Part shown: piece after piece, positions 1-7,697 of the stretch
How the letters are laid out: every line of letters starts with the position of its first letter
How positions within the stretch are numbered: position 1 is the stretch's first letter
Assembly: GCA_023399455.1 (NCBI GenBank)
Contig: JAEWPN010000176.1
Location: forward strand, 1 to 18,202
Reading direction: 5' to 3'
DNA: 18,202 nt
DNA from: Bacillota bacterium
GTDB lineage: Bacteria > Bacillota > Clostridia > Lachnospirales > Lachnospiraceae
Program-made: the position numbers and the translations under genes
The notes under the pieces: model-generated
The model's database searches: none
What the model was told of the DNA's origin: nothing
Seen by the model: the letters and a program-made list of their open reading frames with translations, nothing else

Positions 1-34
1 CCTGCAGTCGCTGGTTCGAATCCAGCTAGCCCAG
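1..34 (+). tRNA. tRNA 3' end (partial; possibly tRNA-Gln)
   Basis: Only the 3' part lies in the window. The T-arm stem GCTGG (10-14), loop TTCGAAT (15-21) and stem CCAGC (22-26) are followed by the acceptor strand TAGCCCA (27-33) and discriminator G34. No CCA is encoded. The anticodon is outside the window, so the identity is a guess: an acceptor ending TAGCCCA with a G discriminator, just before tRNA-Lys, fits tRNA-Gln of Firmicutes. That it is a tRNA end is clear; the amino acid is not. Confidence 0.8.
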
Positions 35-43
35 TTTAAATAT

Positions 44-116
44 GGGGTATTAGCTCAGTCGGTAGAGCACTTGACTTTTAATCAAGTTGTCCGGGGTTCG
101 AATCCCCGATGCCTCA
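44..116 (+). tRNA. tRNA-Lys (anticodon UUU)
   Basis: A complete cloverleaf is visible. The acceptor GGGGTAT (44-50) pairs with ATGCCTC (109-115) with two G-T wobbles, and A116 is the discriminator. The D-arm contains TAGCTCAGTCGGTAGAGC. The anticodon stem CTTGA/TCAAG (70-74/82-86) encloses loop CTTTTAA with anticodon TTT at 77-79. The T-arm stem is CGGGG/CCCCG around TTCGAAT. CCA is not encoded and must be added after transcription. It is separated by 9 bases from the preceding tRNA and is followed by a terminator, so the two are probably one transcript. Confidence 0.97.
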
Positions 117-129
117 CTATAATGAAGTG

Positions 130-166
130 ACATCTTTATCTGACAAGATATAAGATGTTCTTTTTT
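130..166 (+). terminator. Intrinsic terminator after the tRNA genes
   Basis: ACATCTT (130-136) pairs with AAGATGT (152-158). An inner ATCT/AGAT stem closes a GACA loop, and the hairpin is followed by a T-rich tail TCTTTTTT (159-166). It ends the tRNA transcript before the MATE gene. Confidence 0.8.
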
Positions 167-212
167 ATGTAACAGGAAGCTTTTTGATTTATTGCACTGA
201 AAGGATGAAATT

Positions 213-1589
213 ATGGAATTGCAGAAAGAAAATAAAATGGGCTATATGCCTGTAAATAAACTATTATTGTCGATGTCATTGCCTATTATGGTTTCCATGC
301 TGGTACAGGCCCTATATAACATAGTGGACAGTGTCTTTGTGGCGATGATCAACGAGAACGCATTGACGGCGGTATCTCTGGCCTTCCCGATACAAAGCCT
401 TATGATTGCTGTGGCGGTGGGTACCGGTGTAGGCATCAATGCGGTATTATCCAAATCGCTGGGAGAGAAGAACTTTGAAAAAGTAAATAGAACCGCGGTC
501 AACGGAGTCTTTCTTGCGCTTATATCTTACCTCGTTTTTCTTGTAGTGGGATTGACGGCGGTTGTACCGTTTTACCGCAGTCAGACCACGGATGCTCAGA
601 TTTTGGAATATGGGAGTGAGTATCTGACTATTGTATGTGTGGCTTCTTTAGGCATATTTATTCAGATTACCTTTGAACGTATGCTGCAATCTACCGGTAA
701 AACCATTTTTACTTTGGCAACGCAGGGAACGGGAGCGGTCATTAACCTTATTTTAGATCCGATTCTTATATTTGGCTTGCTTGGAATGCCTAAGCTTGGA
801 GTAGCCGGTTCGGCGGTGGCTACCGTTATAGGACAGACAATTAGCGGTATTCTGGCGGTAGTCATAAATCATAGGTTAAATAACGAGGTAAAATTAAATT
901 TTAAAGGATTTCGACCTGATAAGGAGATTATAAAGCATATATATATTATAGGGATTCCTTCGATCGTTATGCAGGCCATGGGGTCATTAATGACCTATGG
1001 TATCAATCTCATCCTTATTTCGTTTACGGCGACGGCAACGGCTGTATTCGGCGTATATTTTAAACTTCAAAGCTTTGTTTTCATGCCAATATTCGGTTTA
1101 AATAACGGGATGGTTCCTATTATCGCTTATAATCATGGTGCAAAGAAAAGAGATCGTTTAATAAAGACGATAAAGCTCAGCATTTTTTATGCTGTAGTGC
1201 TTATGGGGGTGGGATTTTTTATATTTCAGATGTTCCCTTATACATTGCTGAGATGGTTTAATGCTTCTGAAATGATGTTTGCCATAGGAGCACCGGCACT
1301 GCGTATCATCAGCATTAGTTTCTTGGGAGCCGGTTTCTCAATTATCTGCAGCTCTGTATTTCAGGCGTTGGGTAATGGAGTGTACAGCATGACGATCTCA
1401 TTGATCAGACAGCTGATCGTACTTCTTCCAGCTGCATATTTGTTGTCGAAGCTGGGAAATGTGGATTATGTATGGTGGTCGTTCCCGATTGCGGAAATAG
1501 TGGCATTGATGCTGTCTGCGTTTTTTCTCAATCGTATTTATCACAAGATAATAAAGTATATAGGAGAGGGAAAAGAAATAAATGCCTAA
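213..1589 (+). CDS. MATE-family multidrug/Na+ efflux transporter
   Basis: This 458-residue integral membrane protein has the length and about 12 hydrophobic segments typical of MATE antiporters, which export drugs or metabolites in exchange for Na+ or H+. The N-terminal stretch PIMVSMLVQALYNIVDSVFV (about residues 24-43) is characteristic of the bacterial DinF/NorM-like branch. The internal two-fold repeat is visible as two halves of about six helices, the second beginning near residue 240 (GIPSIVMQAMGSLM). The ATG at 213 follows AAAGGA at about 200-205; a second ATG at 237 has no ribosome binding site. No partner gene is adjacent. The substrate cannot be told from sequence. Confidence 0.92.
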   Translation: MELQKENKMGYMPVNKLLLSMSLPIMVSMLVQALYNIVDSVFVAMINENALTAVSLAFPIQSLMIAVAVGTGVGINAVLSKSLGEKNFEKVNRTAVNGVFLALISYLVFLVVGLTAVVPFYRSQTTDAQILEYGSEYLTIVCVASLGIFIQITFERMLQSTGKTIFTLATQGTGAVINLILDPILIFGLLGMPKLGVAGSAVATVIGQTISGILAVVINHRLNNEVKLNFKGFRPDKEIIKHIYIIGIPSIVMQAMGSLMTYGINLILISFTATATAVFGVYFKLQSFVFMPIFGLNNGMVPIIAYNHGAKKRDRLIKTIKLSIFYAVVLMGVGFFIFQMFPYTLLRWFNASEMMFAIGAPALRIISISFLGAGFSIICSSVFQALGNGVYSMTISLIRQLIVLLPAAYLLSKLGNVDYVWWSFPIAEIVALMLSAFFLNRIYHKIIKYIGEGKEINA

Positions 1590-1660
1590 TGACTTAAAAT
1601 GAAGTGGGAAAATCTCACCCGCTTAAAGTGAGAGTCTTAATTTATGTTAAGTATGGAGAT

Positions 1661-1694
1661 AAAAGCTCGCCGGAGAGATTCGGAGAGCTTTTTT
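1661..1694. terminator. Bidirectional terminator between convergent genes
   Basis: AAAAGCTC (1661-1668) pairs with GAGCTTTT (1685-1692), with an inner CCG/CGG stem across a one-base mismatch. Runs of T on the + strand and of A on the opposite side let it act for both the MATE gene and the convergent sodium-pump gene. A second hairpin just upstream, AAGTGGG with CCCGCTT around 1602-1624 (one wobble), has no T-run. Confidence 0.75.
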
Positions 1695-1700
1695 GTAATA

Positions 1701-2855
1701 TCAGGAACCAAAAAGAGTAATAAAGATTCCTGCTATTAATGCTGAACCGATCGTGCTCGATACGATAGGGCCCATTGCATGCATTAAAAGATGATTATGG
1801 GGATTATATTCCTGCCCCATTTTTTGAGAAACGCGGGCAGCCATCGGCATAGCGGATACACCTGAATTTCCAATTAAAGGATTTACCTTTCCTCCGGTTA
1901 TTTTGCACAGGATCTTTGCTATAATAATACCGCCGATCGTTCCAAAGGCGAAAGCGAACAGTCCCAAGCAGATAATCATGATAGTTTGAGGGTTCAGAAT
2001 CCGTTCTGCGGTAGCCGTTGCACCGACAGAAAGGCCGATTAACAACGTTAATATGTTTAATAGATCGTTTTGTAACGAACGGATATACCGTTCGGTTACG
2101 CCGCTTTCTTTGATCAGATTTCCCAGCATCAGCATGGCGATTAATGAACCCGCCGCAGGAACTAAGAGCAATGTAAGAAGAGTTATGCCAATAGAAAAAA
2201 GAATTTTATGCCTGCGGGTTACTTTTTTTGATTCCGGCATAACAATAACCCGCTCTTTCGGGGTTGTAAGCGCGCGCATGATCGGAGGCTGGATGATTGG
2301 GATCAAGGCCATGTATGAATACGCGGCAATCGTTATTACGGGTAATAGATCAGGCGCAAGACGATCTGCGGTGTAAATAGAAGTTGGGCCGTCTGAACTG
2401 CCGATAATACCGATAGCGGCGGCCTCCCCCAGAGTAAATGGTTCTAATCCGGGGATAATGTACGCAAGGCCCTGCCCTATTAATAAGGCGCCTCCCATGG
2501 AGGCAAAAATACCGAACTGACCGCCCAATCCGATAAGCGCGTTGCGGGGAGAAGCGATCAACGGACCAAAGTCGGTCATAGCGCCAATGCACAAAAAAAT
2601 CATCGGCGGATAAATACCTAAATCAATCCCCCGATACAAATAATAAAGTAAGCCACCCTCATCATATGCAGAAAGACCCGCCAACGGAATATTGGCGATC
2701 ATCATGCCAAAAGCCAGAGGAAGAAGCAATAGCGGTTCATATTTTCTAACGATGGCAAGATATGTTAAAAAGAAAGCAAGCAATATCATTACAACCTGCG
2801 GTAAGGTCACTTGCGCGAGCCCAAAGTTAGAAAAAAAATTATCCCAGAATGTCAT
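1701..2855 (-). CDS. Sodium-ion-translocating decarboxylase beta subunit (OadB/GcdB-like)
   Basis: This 384-residue polytopic membrane protein belongs to the family that couples decarboxylation of a carboxybiotin carrier to Na+ export (oxaloacetate, glutaconyl-CoA or methylmalonyl-CoA decarboxylases). Family signatures visible are IGIIGSSDGPTSIY, whose Asp lies in the ion path of this family, IIQPPIMRALTTPKER in mid-protein, and GNSGVSAMPMAARVSQKMGQ plus HAMGP near the C-terminus. I place the start at ATG 2855, because AAGGAGG (2864-2870, read on the minus strand) lies 8 bases upstream; a TTG two codons earlier is too close to it. No alpha, gamma/delta or biotin-carrier subunit gene lies in the window, so the substrate is unknown. 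Confidence 0.93.
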   Translation of the reverse strand: MTFWDNFFSNFGLAQVTLPQVVMILLAFFLTYLAIVRKYEPLLLLPLAFGMMIANIPLAGLSAYDEGGLLYYLYRGIDLGIYPPMIFLCIGAMTDFGPLIASPRNALIGLGGQFGIFASMGGALLIGQGLAYIIPGLEPFTLGEAAAIGIIGSSDGPTSIYTADRLAPDLLPVITIAAYSYMALIPIIQPPIMRALTTPKERVIVMPESKKVTRRHKILFSIGITLLTLLLVPAAGSLIAMLMLGNLIKESGVTERYIRSLQNDLLNILTLLIGLSVGATATAERILNPQTIMIICLGLFAFAFGTIGGIIIAKILCKITGGKVNPLIGNSGVSAMPMAARVSQKMGQEYNPHNHLLMHAMGPIVSSTIGSALIAGIFITLFGS

Positions 2856-2996
2856 GTACAAATCCTCCTTGATATATAAATCCTATATTTTGGTATAGCC
2901 CTCACCGATACCATCGATTGACGAAGGCTCCCAATTTTACATTTTGTATTTTAGATGTACTTCATTAAAGAGAGATTAAAGCTGCCGTTTCTTAAG

Positions 2997-3026
2997 TTGA
3001 AACATTTTCCGTAAGGGAGGTATAAT
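2997..3026 (+). promoter_or_regulatory. Sigma-A promoter of the two-component operon
   Basis: TTGAAA (2997-3002), an 18-bp spacer and a consensus TATAAT (3021-3026) read toward the response regulator. The predicted leader is about 110 bases long. I see no clear regulator site in it. Confidence 0.7.
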
Positions 3027-3145
3027 ACCATTGATTGTATAAAGAGAATTATGCATAGTGCCAGGTATCGACACCGGCTGTGAATTTAATATTTCTTTAA
3101 TGAGGATTGTCTAAAATAAATAGTAAAATTCTATGGAGGTGACAT

Positions 3146-3820
3146 ATGCGCATTCTGGTAGTTGAAGATGAACCTGATTTGAATGACGTTATAGTGAAGA
3201 AGCTGGAATCGGAACATTATGCCGTAGATTGGTGCACGAATGGCGATGAGGCTCTTGATTACATCAATTGTGCGGAATACGATGCTGTTATTCTTGATAT
3301 CATGCTTCCGGGTATTAACGGTCTTGAGGTATTAAGAAAGATCCGCTCTCAAAGCAATAAAACACCGGTTCTGCTACTGACGGCACGCGACAGTATAGAA
3401 GATCGTGTTGCAGGCCTGGATAAAGGGGCGGATGATTATCTTGTAAAACCATTTGCTTTTGACGAGTTACTGGCGAGGATTCGCGCCATGATCCGGCGTT
3501 CCTCCGGTCATGTCAGTAACGTTCTATCTGTTGCAGACCTGGTTATGGATTGTGATTTCAGGGAAGTGACCCGAGGCGGCACTTCGATATTGCTGTCCAG
3601 CAAGGAATTCGCAATACTGGAATTTATGATGCATAATAAAGGCATTGTGCTGACAAGGGAAAAGATTTCACAGCATATCTGGAATTACGACTATGAAGGC
3701 GGCTCAAATGTAATCGATGTGTACATCCGCTATCTAAGAAAAAAAATCGATGAGGATTTCTCAAGGAAACTCATCCACACAATCAGGGGGACAGGTTATG
3801 TTCTGAGGGAGGATGAATGA
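3146..3820 (+). CDS. OmpR/PhoB-family response regulator
   Basis: This 224-residue cytoplasmic transcription factor is activated by phosphorylation. The receiver domain (about 1-115) has the acidic pocket E7-D8, phospho-acceptor D51 in DAVILDIMLP, T79 in LLLTA and K101 in VKPF. The winged-helix DNA-binding domain (about 125-222) shows LSSKEFAILEFMMHN, the recognition helix SNVIDVYIRYLRKKID and the C-terminal hairpin IHTIRGTGYVLRED. Ribosome site GGAGGT (3135-3140) precedes ATG 3146. It overlaps the histidine kinase by four bases (ATGA), so the two are translationally coupled and form a cognate pair. The target genes are unknown. Confidence 0.96.
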   Translation: MRILVVEDEPDLNDVIVKKLESEHYAVDWCTNGDEALDYINCAEYDAVILDIMLPGINGLEVLRKIRSQSNKTPVLLLTARDSIEDRVAGLDKGADDYLVKPFAFDELLARIRAMIRRSSGHVSNVLSVADLVMDCDFREVTRGGTSILLSSKEFAILEFMMHNKGIVLTREKISQHIWNYDYEGGSNVIDVYIRYLRKKIDEDFSRKLIHTIRGTGYVLREDE

Positions 3821-5178
3821 ATAGGATTTCGATTAAAACAAAGGTGACTCTCTGGTATACCACGCTGATGGTCGTTCTTGTCTCTCTGATGATGATGTTT
3901 ATATTTTTCATTAGCAAAGGCCTTGAAGAGACTTCGACAAAAAACGTTCTCGTAGGAGTGGTTGAGGATAGACTTAATAAAATTGACTATGAGGATGGAG
4001 AATTGAAGATCGACAATGATTTTGATTCCTTCTATCTTCAGGTCTATTTATCCGTATACAGTAAGGACATGCAAAAAGTATACGGAGAATTACCGGAAAA
4101 CATTAAAAGTCCTCAGGGCTTTGCAAATAATACGATACGGACGGTAAATAACGGTAGCTCTAAATGGTATGTATACGACAGCCGCGTTTCTTTTGAGGGG
4201 TATGGTGACGTATGGATACGAGGCATTACGGCTATCTCCGATTCTGAAAGCGCTCTGATCACTATGCTTTCCATTGCCGGAGTTACGTTGCCTTTTTTGG
4301 TCGTCGTTGTCGCGTTAGGAGGATACTTCATCACGGGCCAGGCGTTTAAGCCAGTAAGGCAGATCAACGAGGCGGCGGAGCGAATCGGGGGAGGCCGTGA
4401 CCTTTCACAGAGGATTCACATCGGCGAGGGCAAGGATGAAATATATACTGTGGCAAAAACTTTTAACGATATGATCGGTCGCCTGGAACAATCGTTTGAA
4501 AGTGAAAAGCAATTTACCCTGGATGTTTCCCACGAGCTGAGAACACCCGTCTCGACGATCGTATCCCAGAGCGAATATGCCTTGGAGAATGCAAAGACGA
4601 TAGATGAGGCGAAAGATGCGCTTTCAGTTGTACTTGCACAAGCCCGTAAAATATCAGGGTTGATTTCCCACCTCTTAATGCTTTCCAGAATTGACATGGG
4701 ACATAAGATGCTGACTTTGGAGCTGCTTAATCTGAGTGAGCTTACCGAGATGGTTGCTGAGGAACAGTACGAAGCGGCAAATGAAAAAAATATCGAAATT
4801 CGAACCAATATTACATCCGGCTTACATGTGCAGGCGGATGAAACAATGCTGCTGCGTATGCTCATAAACCTTGTATCAAATGCCGTTAAATATGGTAAGC
4901 CCGGCGGACATATCGTAATCGGACTTGTAAAAGATGGAAACAACATTATCGGTTCTGTTGCCGATGACGGAATCGGGATAGCCGAGGAGCAACTTCCGAG
5001 GATATGGGAGCGCTTTTATCAAGTCAACCCGTCGAGAACGTCGACCAGGGCAGGCGGTGTGGGGCTGGGACTTTCAATGGTCAAGTGGATCGTGGAGGCC
5101 CACAACGGGAGTATTTCAGTTAGCAGTAAGCTCGGAGAAGGAAGCATATTCACTTTTATACTTCCTATTGCCGATTAA
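3817..5178 (+). CDS. Membrane-bound sensor histidine kinase
   Basis: This 453-residue kinase is the likely phosphodonor for the preceding regulator. It has one membrane helix at about 12-33, an extracytoplasmic sensor region of about 110 residues, a second helix at about 145-168 and a HAMP linker. The dimerisation/phosphotransfer domain carries H239 in DVSHELRTPV. The ATPase domain has N355 in NLVSNAVKYG, the DDGIGI box at about 383-388 and the glycine-rich GVGLGLSMV near 414. All catalytic motifs are intact. The stop overlaps by four bases the stop of the convergent LysR gene. The sensor region has no motif I recognise; the overall layout resembles CutS/ArlS-like kinases. Confidence 0.96.
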   Translation: MNRISIKTKVTLWYTTLMVVLVSLMMMFIFFISKGLEETSTKNVLVGVVEDRLNKIDYEDGELKIDNDFDSFYLQVYLSVYSKDMQKVYGELPENIKSPQGFANNTIRTVNNGSSKWYVYDSRVSFEGYGDVWIRGITAISDSESALITMLSIAGVTLPFLVVVVALGGYFITGQAFKPVRQINEAAERIGGGRDLSQRIHIGEGKDEIYTVAKTFNDMIGRLEQSFESEKQFTLDVSHELRTPVSTIVSQSEYALENAKTIDEAKDALSVVLAQARKISGLISHLLMLSRIDMGHKMLTLELLNLSELTEMVAEEQYEAANEKNIEIRTNITSGLHVQADETMLLRMLINLVSNAVKYGKPGGHIVIGLVKDGNNIIGSVADDGIGIAEEQLPRIWERFYQVNPSRTSTRAGGVGLGLSMVKWIVEAHNGSISVSSKLGEGSIFTFILPIAD

Positions 5179-6062
5179 TCGATCGATGGGATTTTTGTTT
5201 TTACAGTATCAATAAAATCTTTCAGGTTCTCTGAAATCCATTTATTCTTATGATATATCAGTTGTGAAGCGAGTTTATAGTTTGTCGCATAGTTAAGCTT
5301 CACTAATTCATGATTATCTAATTCTTTTTGCACAGATAATTGAGGAAGGACACATATGCCAAGCCCGCTAAGTACAGTCTGCTTAATTACTTGCAGACTG
5401 CTTGTTTCGAGAACAATTTTAGGTGTTATTGAGGCATCCAGCAAATCCTTTTCAAACATTTTTCTATAACAGCAGTCCCGTCCCGTCAAGATTAAAGGGA
5501 CATTAAAGAAATCCTCAATTGATACAGCCGATTTTTGTGCAAGTGGGTTTTCAAGAATAGAAAAAGCACAAATAGTTTCATCAATTTGCAATGCGGTATC
5601 TATTGATGAATTATTTATGGGCACATCAAGAGTAAATGCAATATCAATTGTATTATTAGTAAGTAAAGGTATGAAGTCGGCTGTGTCCAAAACGTTTAAA
5701 TATAATTCAGTATTGGGATGTTCTGTCTGATAAGCCTTTATAATTTCAGGCAGCCTGTAAATACATATGGATTCCGATGCCCCGATAGTAATACGACCAT
5801 AATCATTTTTATTGGCAAATTTATATTTTAAATCATCTGACAAATGAAGTATTTGCTTGGCGTACACAGTTAACTCTTCTCCTTCTGGCGTAAGGGTAAT
5901 ATTTTTACCCATACGCTCAAAAAGCCTCACACCCAGCTCTTTTTCCAGTTGTTGTATTTGAGTAGTGACATTTGATTGAGCATAATGAAGATATTCGGCA
6001 GTTTTTGTGAAGTTTTTAATTTCACTTAATGTTAGAAAAGTATGCAAACGCTTTAACTCCAT
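5175..6062 (-). CDS. LysR-family transcriptional regulator
   Basis: The 295-residue protein has the standard LysR length. The N-terminal winged helix-turn-helix (about 1-60) reads MELKRLHTFLTLSEIKNFTK through AEYLHYAQSNVTTQIQQLEK and ELGVRLFER. The rest is a two-lobed effector-binding domain (about 88-290) beginning GRITIGASESICIYRLPEII. I choose ATG 6062 because a good ribosome site (GGGAGG on the minus strand) precedes it. An open frame extends 46 codons further upstream but covers the regulatory region and has no LysR homology. It is divergent from the cupin gene, which is the most likely target. The effector is unknown. Confidence 0.94.
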   Translation of the reverse strand: MELKRLHTFLTLSEIKNFTKTAEYLHYAQSNVTTQIQQLEKELGVRLFERMGKNITLTPEGEELTVYAKQILHLSDDLKYKFANKNDYGRITIGASESICIYRLPEIIKAYQTEHPNTELYLNVLDTADFIPLLTNNTIDIAFTLDVPINNSSIDTALQIDETICAFSILENPLAQKSAVSIEDFFNVPLILTGRDCCYRKMFEKDLLDASITPKIVLETSSLQVIKQTVLSGLGICVLPQLSVQKELDNHELVKLNYATNYKLASQLIYHKNKWISENLKDFIDTVKTKIPSID

Positions 6063-6091
6063 AGTAGGTAAGCCTCCCGGTTGATAGTATG

Positions 6092-6144
6092 ACAATCTGA
6101 AATAAAGATTGTTTAAATCAAAATAATCAATTTCACAGATTGAT
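6092..6144. promoter_or_regulatory. Two dyads in the LysR-cupin intergenic region (likely LysR operators)
   Basis: Dyad 1 is ACAATCT-N7-AGATTGT (6092-6112), a perfect 7-7-7 arrangement that includes ATC-N9-GAT, a common LysR-type box. Dyad 2 is ATCAAT-N7-ATTGAT (6126-6144). Their centres are 33 bp apart, about three helical turns, as expected for the recognition and activation sites of a LysR tetramer. A weak TATAAA at 6160-6165 lacks a good -35, consistent with activator dependence of the cupin gene. The regulator assignment is inferred from position. Confidence 0.6.
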
Positions 6145-6200
6145 ATTTCAATGATATCATATAAAGACAAGAAGTTCAAAAAAATATGGAGGTACAGCAT

Positions 6201-6545
6201 ATGGAAGTAGTAAATCTGTTAGAGGAAGTCGATAAAATTGTTGAATTATACACTTATAAAAAAGTGGGGGTTTTAAACGAAAACATTTTGAGTATAGTTC
6301 GGGTTGAGAGCCGCACATTGGATTTTCACGTTCATGAGAACTCCGATGAATTGTTCTATGTTATTGAGGGTAGCTTTTATTTAGAAACGCAAGGTGAAAA
6401 AACAAAAGTGAATGCAGGAGAACTTATTATTGTTCCCAAAGGGATAAAACACCGGCCGGTAGTAAATGAATTGACGAAATTTTTAATGATCGAGTTATCA
6501 GGGACGTTAAATAAAGAAAATAGCGGAAATCAATATGAGGAATAA
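6201..6545 (+). CDS. Small single-domain cupin protein
   Basis: The product is a 114-residue beta-barrel protein. Both cupin motifs are present. Motif 1 is FHVHENSDELFYVIEG, with two metal-binding His and a Glu; motif 2 is GELIIVPKGIKHRPVVN, with the third His. It probably binds a metal ion, but whether it acts as an enzyme (isomerase, dioxygenase) or as a small-molecule sensor cannot be told. ATG 6201 is chosen because GGAGGT (6188-6193) lies 7 bases upstream; the ATG at 6186 overlaps that ribosome site. Divergence from the LysR gene suggests that the regulator controls it. Confidence 0.88.
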   Translation: MEVVNLLEEVDKIVELYTYKKVGVLNENILSIVRVESRTLDFHVHENSDELFYVIEGSFYLETQGEKTKVNAGELIIVPKGIKHRPVVNELTKFLMIELSGTLNKENSGNQYEE

Positions 6546-6654
6546 TTATATTTCCGCCTTTATTTCCATCATGCTATCAAATCACAAGGCCGCTGCTTTT
6601 CTCAGTACAATCTCACATCCTGTTAATTGGGCGCAGAAGTGAAGCGAGGGCATC

Positions 6655-7476
6655 TTACGATTTGCCAGGCCCTTTATAACGGAAATATTCCTGGGGATCG
6701 GTAAAAGTCTCATTTATCAGTACGGATGCCGTGGGACAAAAGTTATAACAGCGCATACATGCTGTGCATTTGGAAGAGAATGTAAATCGTTCATTAGCAA
6801 ATGAAATGCTATTGGCAGGACATCTTTGCACACATAGCATACACTTGGTGCACGTACTCATCTGCACACTTAATGCTTGATAATGGTTTTTTACACTTTG
6901 GTTCGATATTTTACGTATTATTATTCCGGGCAGCAGATAGAACCCGATGCCCTTGATATGCTTTTTGGAAGACAGGATATCTTGGATAAGTTTGTGTAAC
7001 TCGTCTATGGCACGTTGTTTTCTGATGCTTAATTTTTCATCTGTTATCGGTGCTGTTTTGTGCGAACGGGTGGAGACATTGTTGCACAGCTTGATATTGC
7101 TATAGGCTTTGATATTAAAGCATTCTTTGCCGAATAACTTCCGTGCTGCAAACGGGCCGAAAGCGTTGATATATCCAAAGGTGTTAATTATGTATAAAGG
7201 CTTTGCGGGTATTTTTTCTACATGGACGATGTCCGCCAGCAAGGATATAAATTCTTTCATAATTGGGGGCACATTAGCGCCATATATTGGGTGTGCAAGA
7301 CCAATATACGCCGACTTTTTTATAATATCGGCTATTTCTTCTTTTGATATCCGATTAAGCTTGTCGATAGCGTAGGATGCGGTCTGATGGGAGGTCTCGT
7401 TCAAAATACTGTTAAACTGTTCGACAACCCATTTTGTATTCCCTGTTCCACTAAAATAAAAGGTCGTGAATATCAT
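6655..7476 (-). CDS. EFR1-family flavodoxin/4Fe-4S ferredoxin fusion protein
   Basis: The 273-residue cytoplasmic electron carrier combines a flavodoxin-like domain (about 1-170, FMN phosphate loop SGTGNT at 9-14) with two [4Fe-4S] ferredoxin motifs. The cluster ligands are C209, C212, C215 and C219 (CTKCMLCVQRCP) and C237, C240, C243 and C247 (CTACMRCYNFCP). This layout is that of the EFR1 family common in anaerobic Firmicutes; partners and reaction are not established from sequence. Ribosome site GAGGGGG lies just upstream of the ATG. It is transcribed alone from its own promoter, and the IS relic lies immediately behind that promoter. Confidence 0.92.
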   Translation of the reverse strand: MIFTTFYFSGTGNTKWVVEQFNSILNETSHQTASYAIDKLNRISKEEIADIIKKSAYIGLAHPIYGANVPPIMKEFISLLADIVHVEKIPAKPLYIINTFGYINAFGPFAARKLFGKECFNIKAYSNIKLCNNVSTRSHKTAPITDEKLSIRKQRAIDELHKLIQDILSSKKHIKGIGFYLLPGIIIRKISNQSVKNHYQALSVQMSTCTKCMLCVQRCPANSISFANERFTFSSKCTACMRCYNFCPTASVLINETFTDPQEYFRYKGPGKS

Positions 7477-7548
7477 TTGAATACCCCCTCATAAAAAGCC
7501 GATACTTGTAGACTTTATTTTATGAATAGCCCATGCTAATCCACAGTT

Positions 7549-7577
7549 ATTATACAGCATTTTTCCCGGCTTCACAA
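7549..7577 (-). promoter_or_regulatory. Promoter of the EFR1-family gene
   Basis: On the minus strand, TTGTGA (7577-7572), a 17-bp spacer and TATAAT (7554-7549) point toward the EFR1 gene. The -35 box is only 9 bases from the left inverted repeat of the IS relic, so the insertion landed immediately upstream of this promoter and left it intact. Confidence 0.65.
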
Positions 7578-7586
7578 TTCGAACTT

Positions 7587-7624
7587 ACTTCGGGCCAAGT
7601 TCGAGGCGTTGACAAAGTCCTGTA
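7587..7624 (+). repeat. Left terminal inverted repeat of the IS relic
   Basis: The inner part CGTTGACAAAGTCCTGTA matches the right end almost exactly. Its outer part also forms a local palindrome with the flank, CGAACTT (7580-7586) with AAGTTCG (7597-7603). Confidence 0.8.
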
Positions 7625-7670
7625 AATTTCGGAAAAGATATAATTGATGTGGCTAAAGAAGCAAAAAAGG

Positions 7671-7697
7671 CCAAAAAAAGAACGCCTTGTGGCGTTA
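7671..7697 (-). terminator. Terminator-like hairpin at the transposase 3' end
   Basis: On the minus strand, AACGCC-ACAA-GGCGTT is followed by CTTTTTTT. It overlaps the transposase stop codon and probably ended the IS transcript. Confidence 0.65.

Noticed and set aside
2891..2911. GGTAT/ATACC palindrome upstream of the sodium-pump gene as an operator
   Set aside because: The arms are only 5 bp with an 11-bp spacer and I could not place a convincing promoter beside them.
4416..4946. Long open frame (176 codons) on the minus strand inside the histidine kinase gene
   Set aside because: It is antisense to the conserved kinase core, has Ser/Cys-rich composition typical of a shadow frame, and has no ribosome site.
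6063..6200. N-terminal extension of the LysR protein
   Set aside because: The extra 46 codons overlap the divergent regulatory dyads and the cupin ribosome site, lack homology, and a good ribosome site marks ATG 6062.
7609..7644. TTGACA and TATAAT at the left end of the IS relic as an inward promoter
   Set aside because: The boxes are 24 bases apart, too far for sigma-A; TTGACA is simply part of the terminal repeat.
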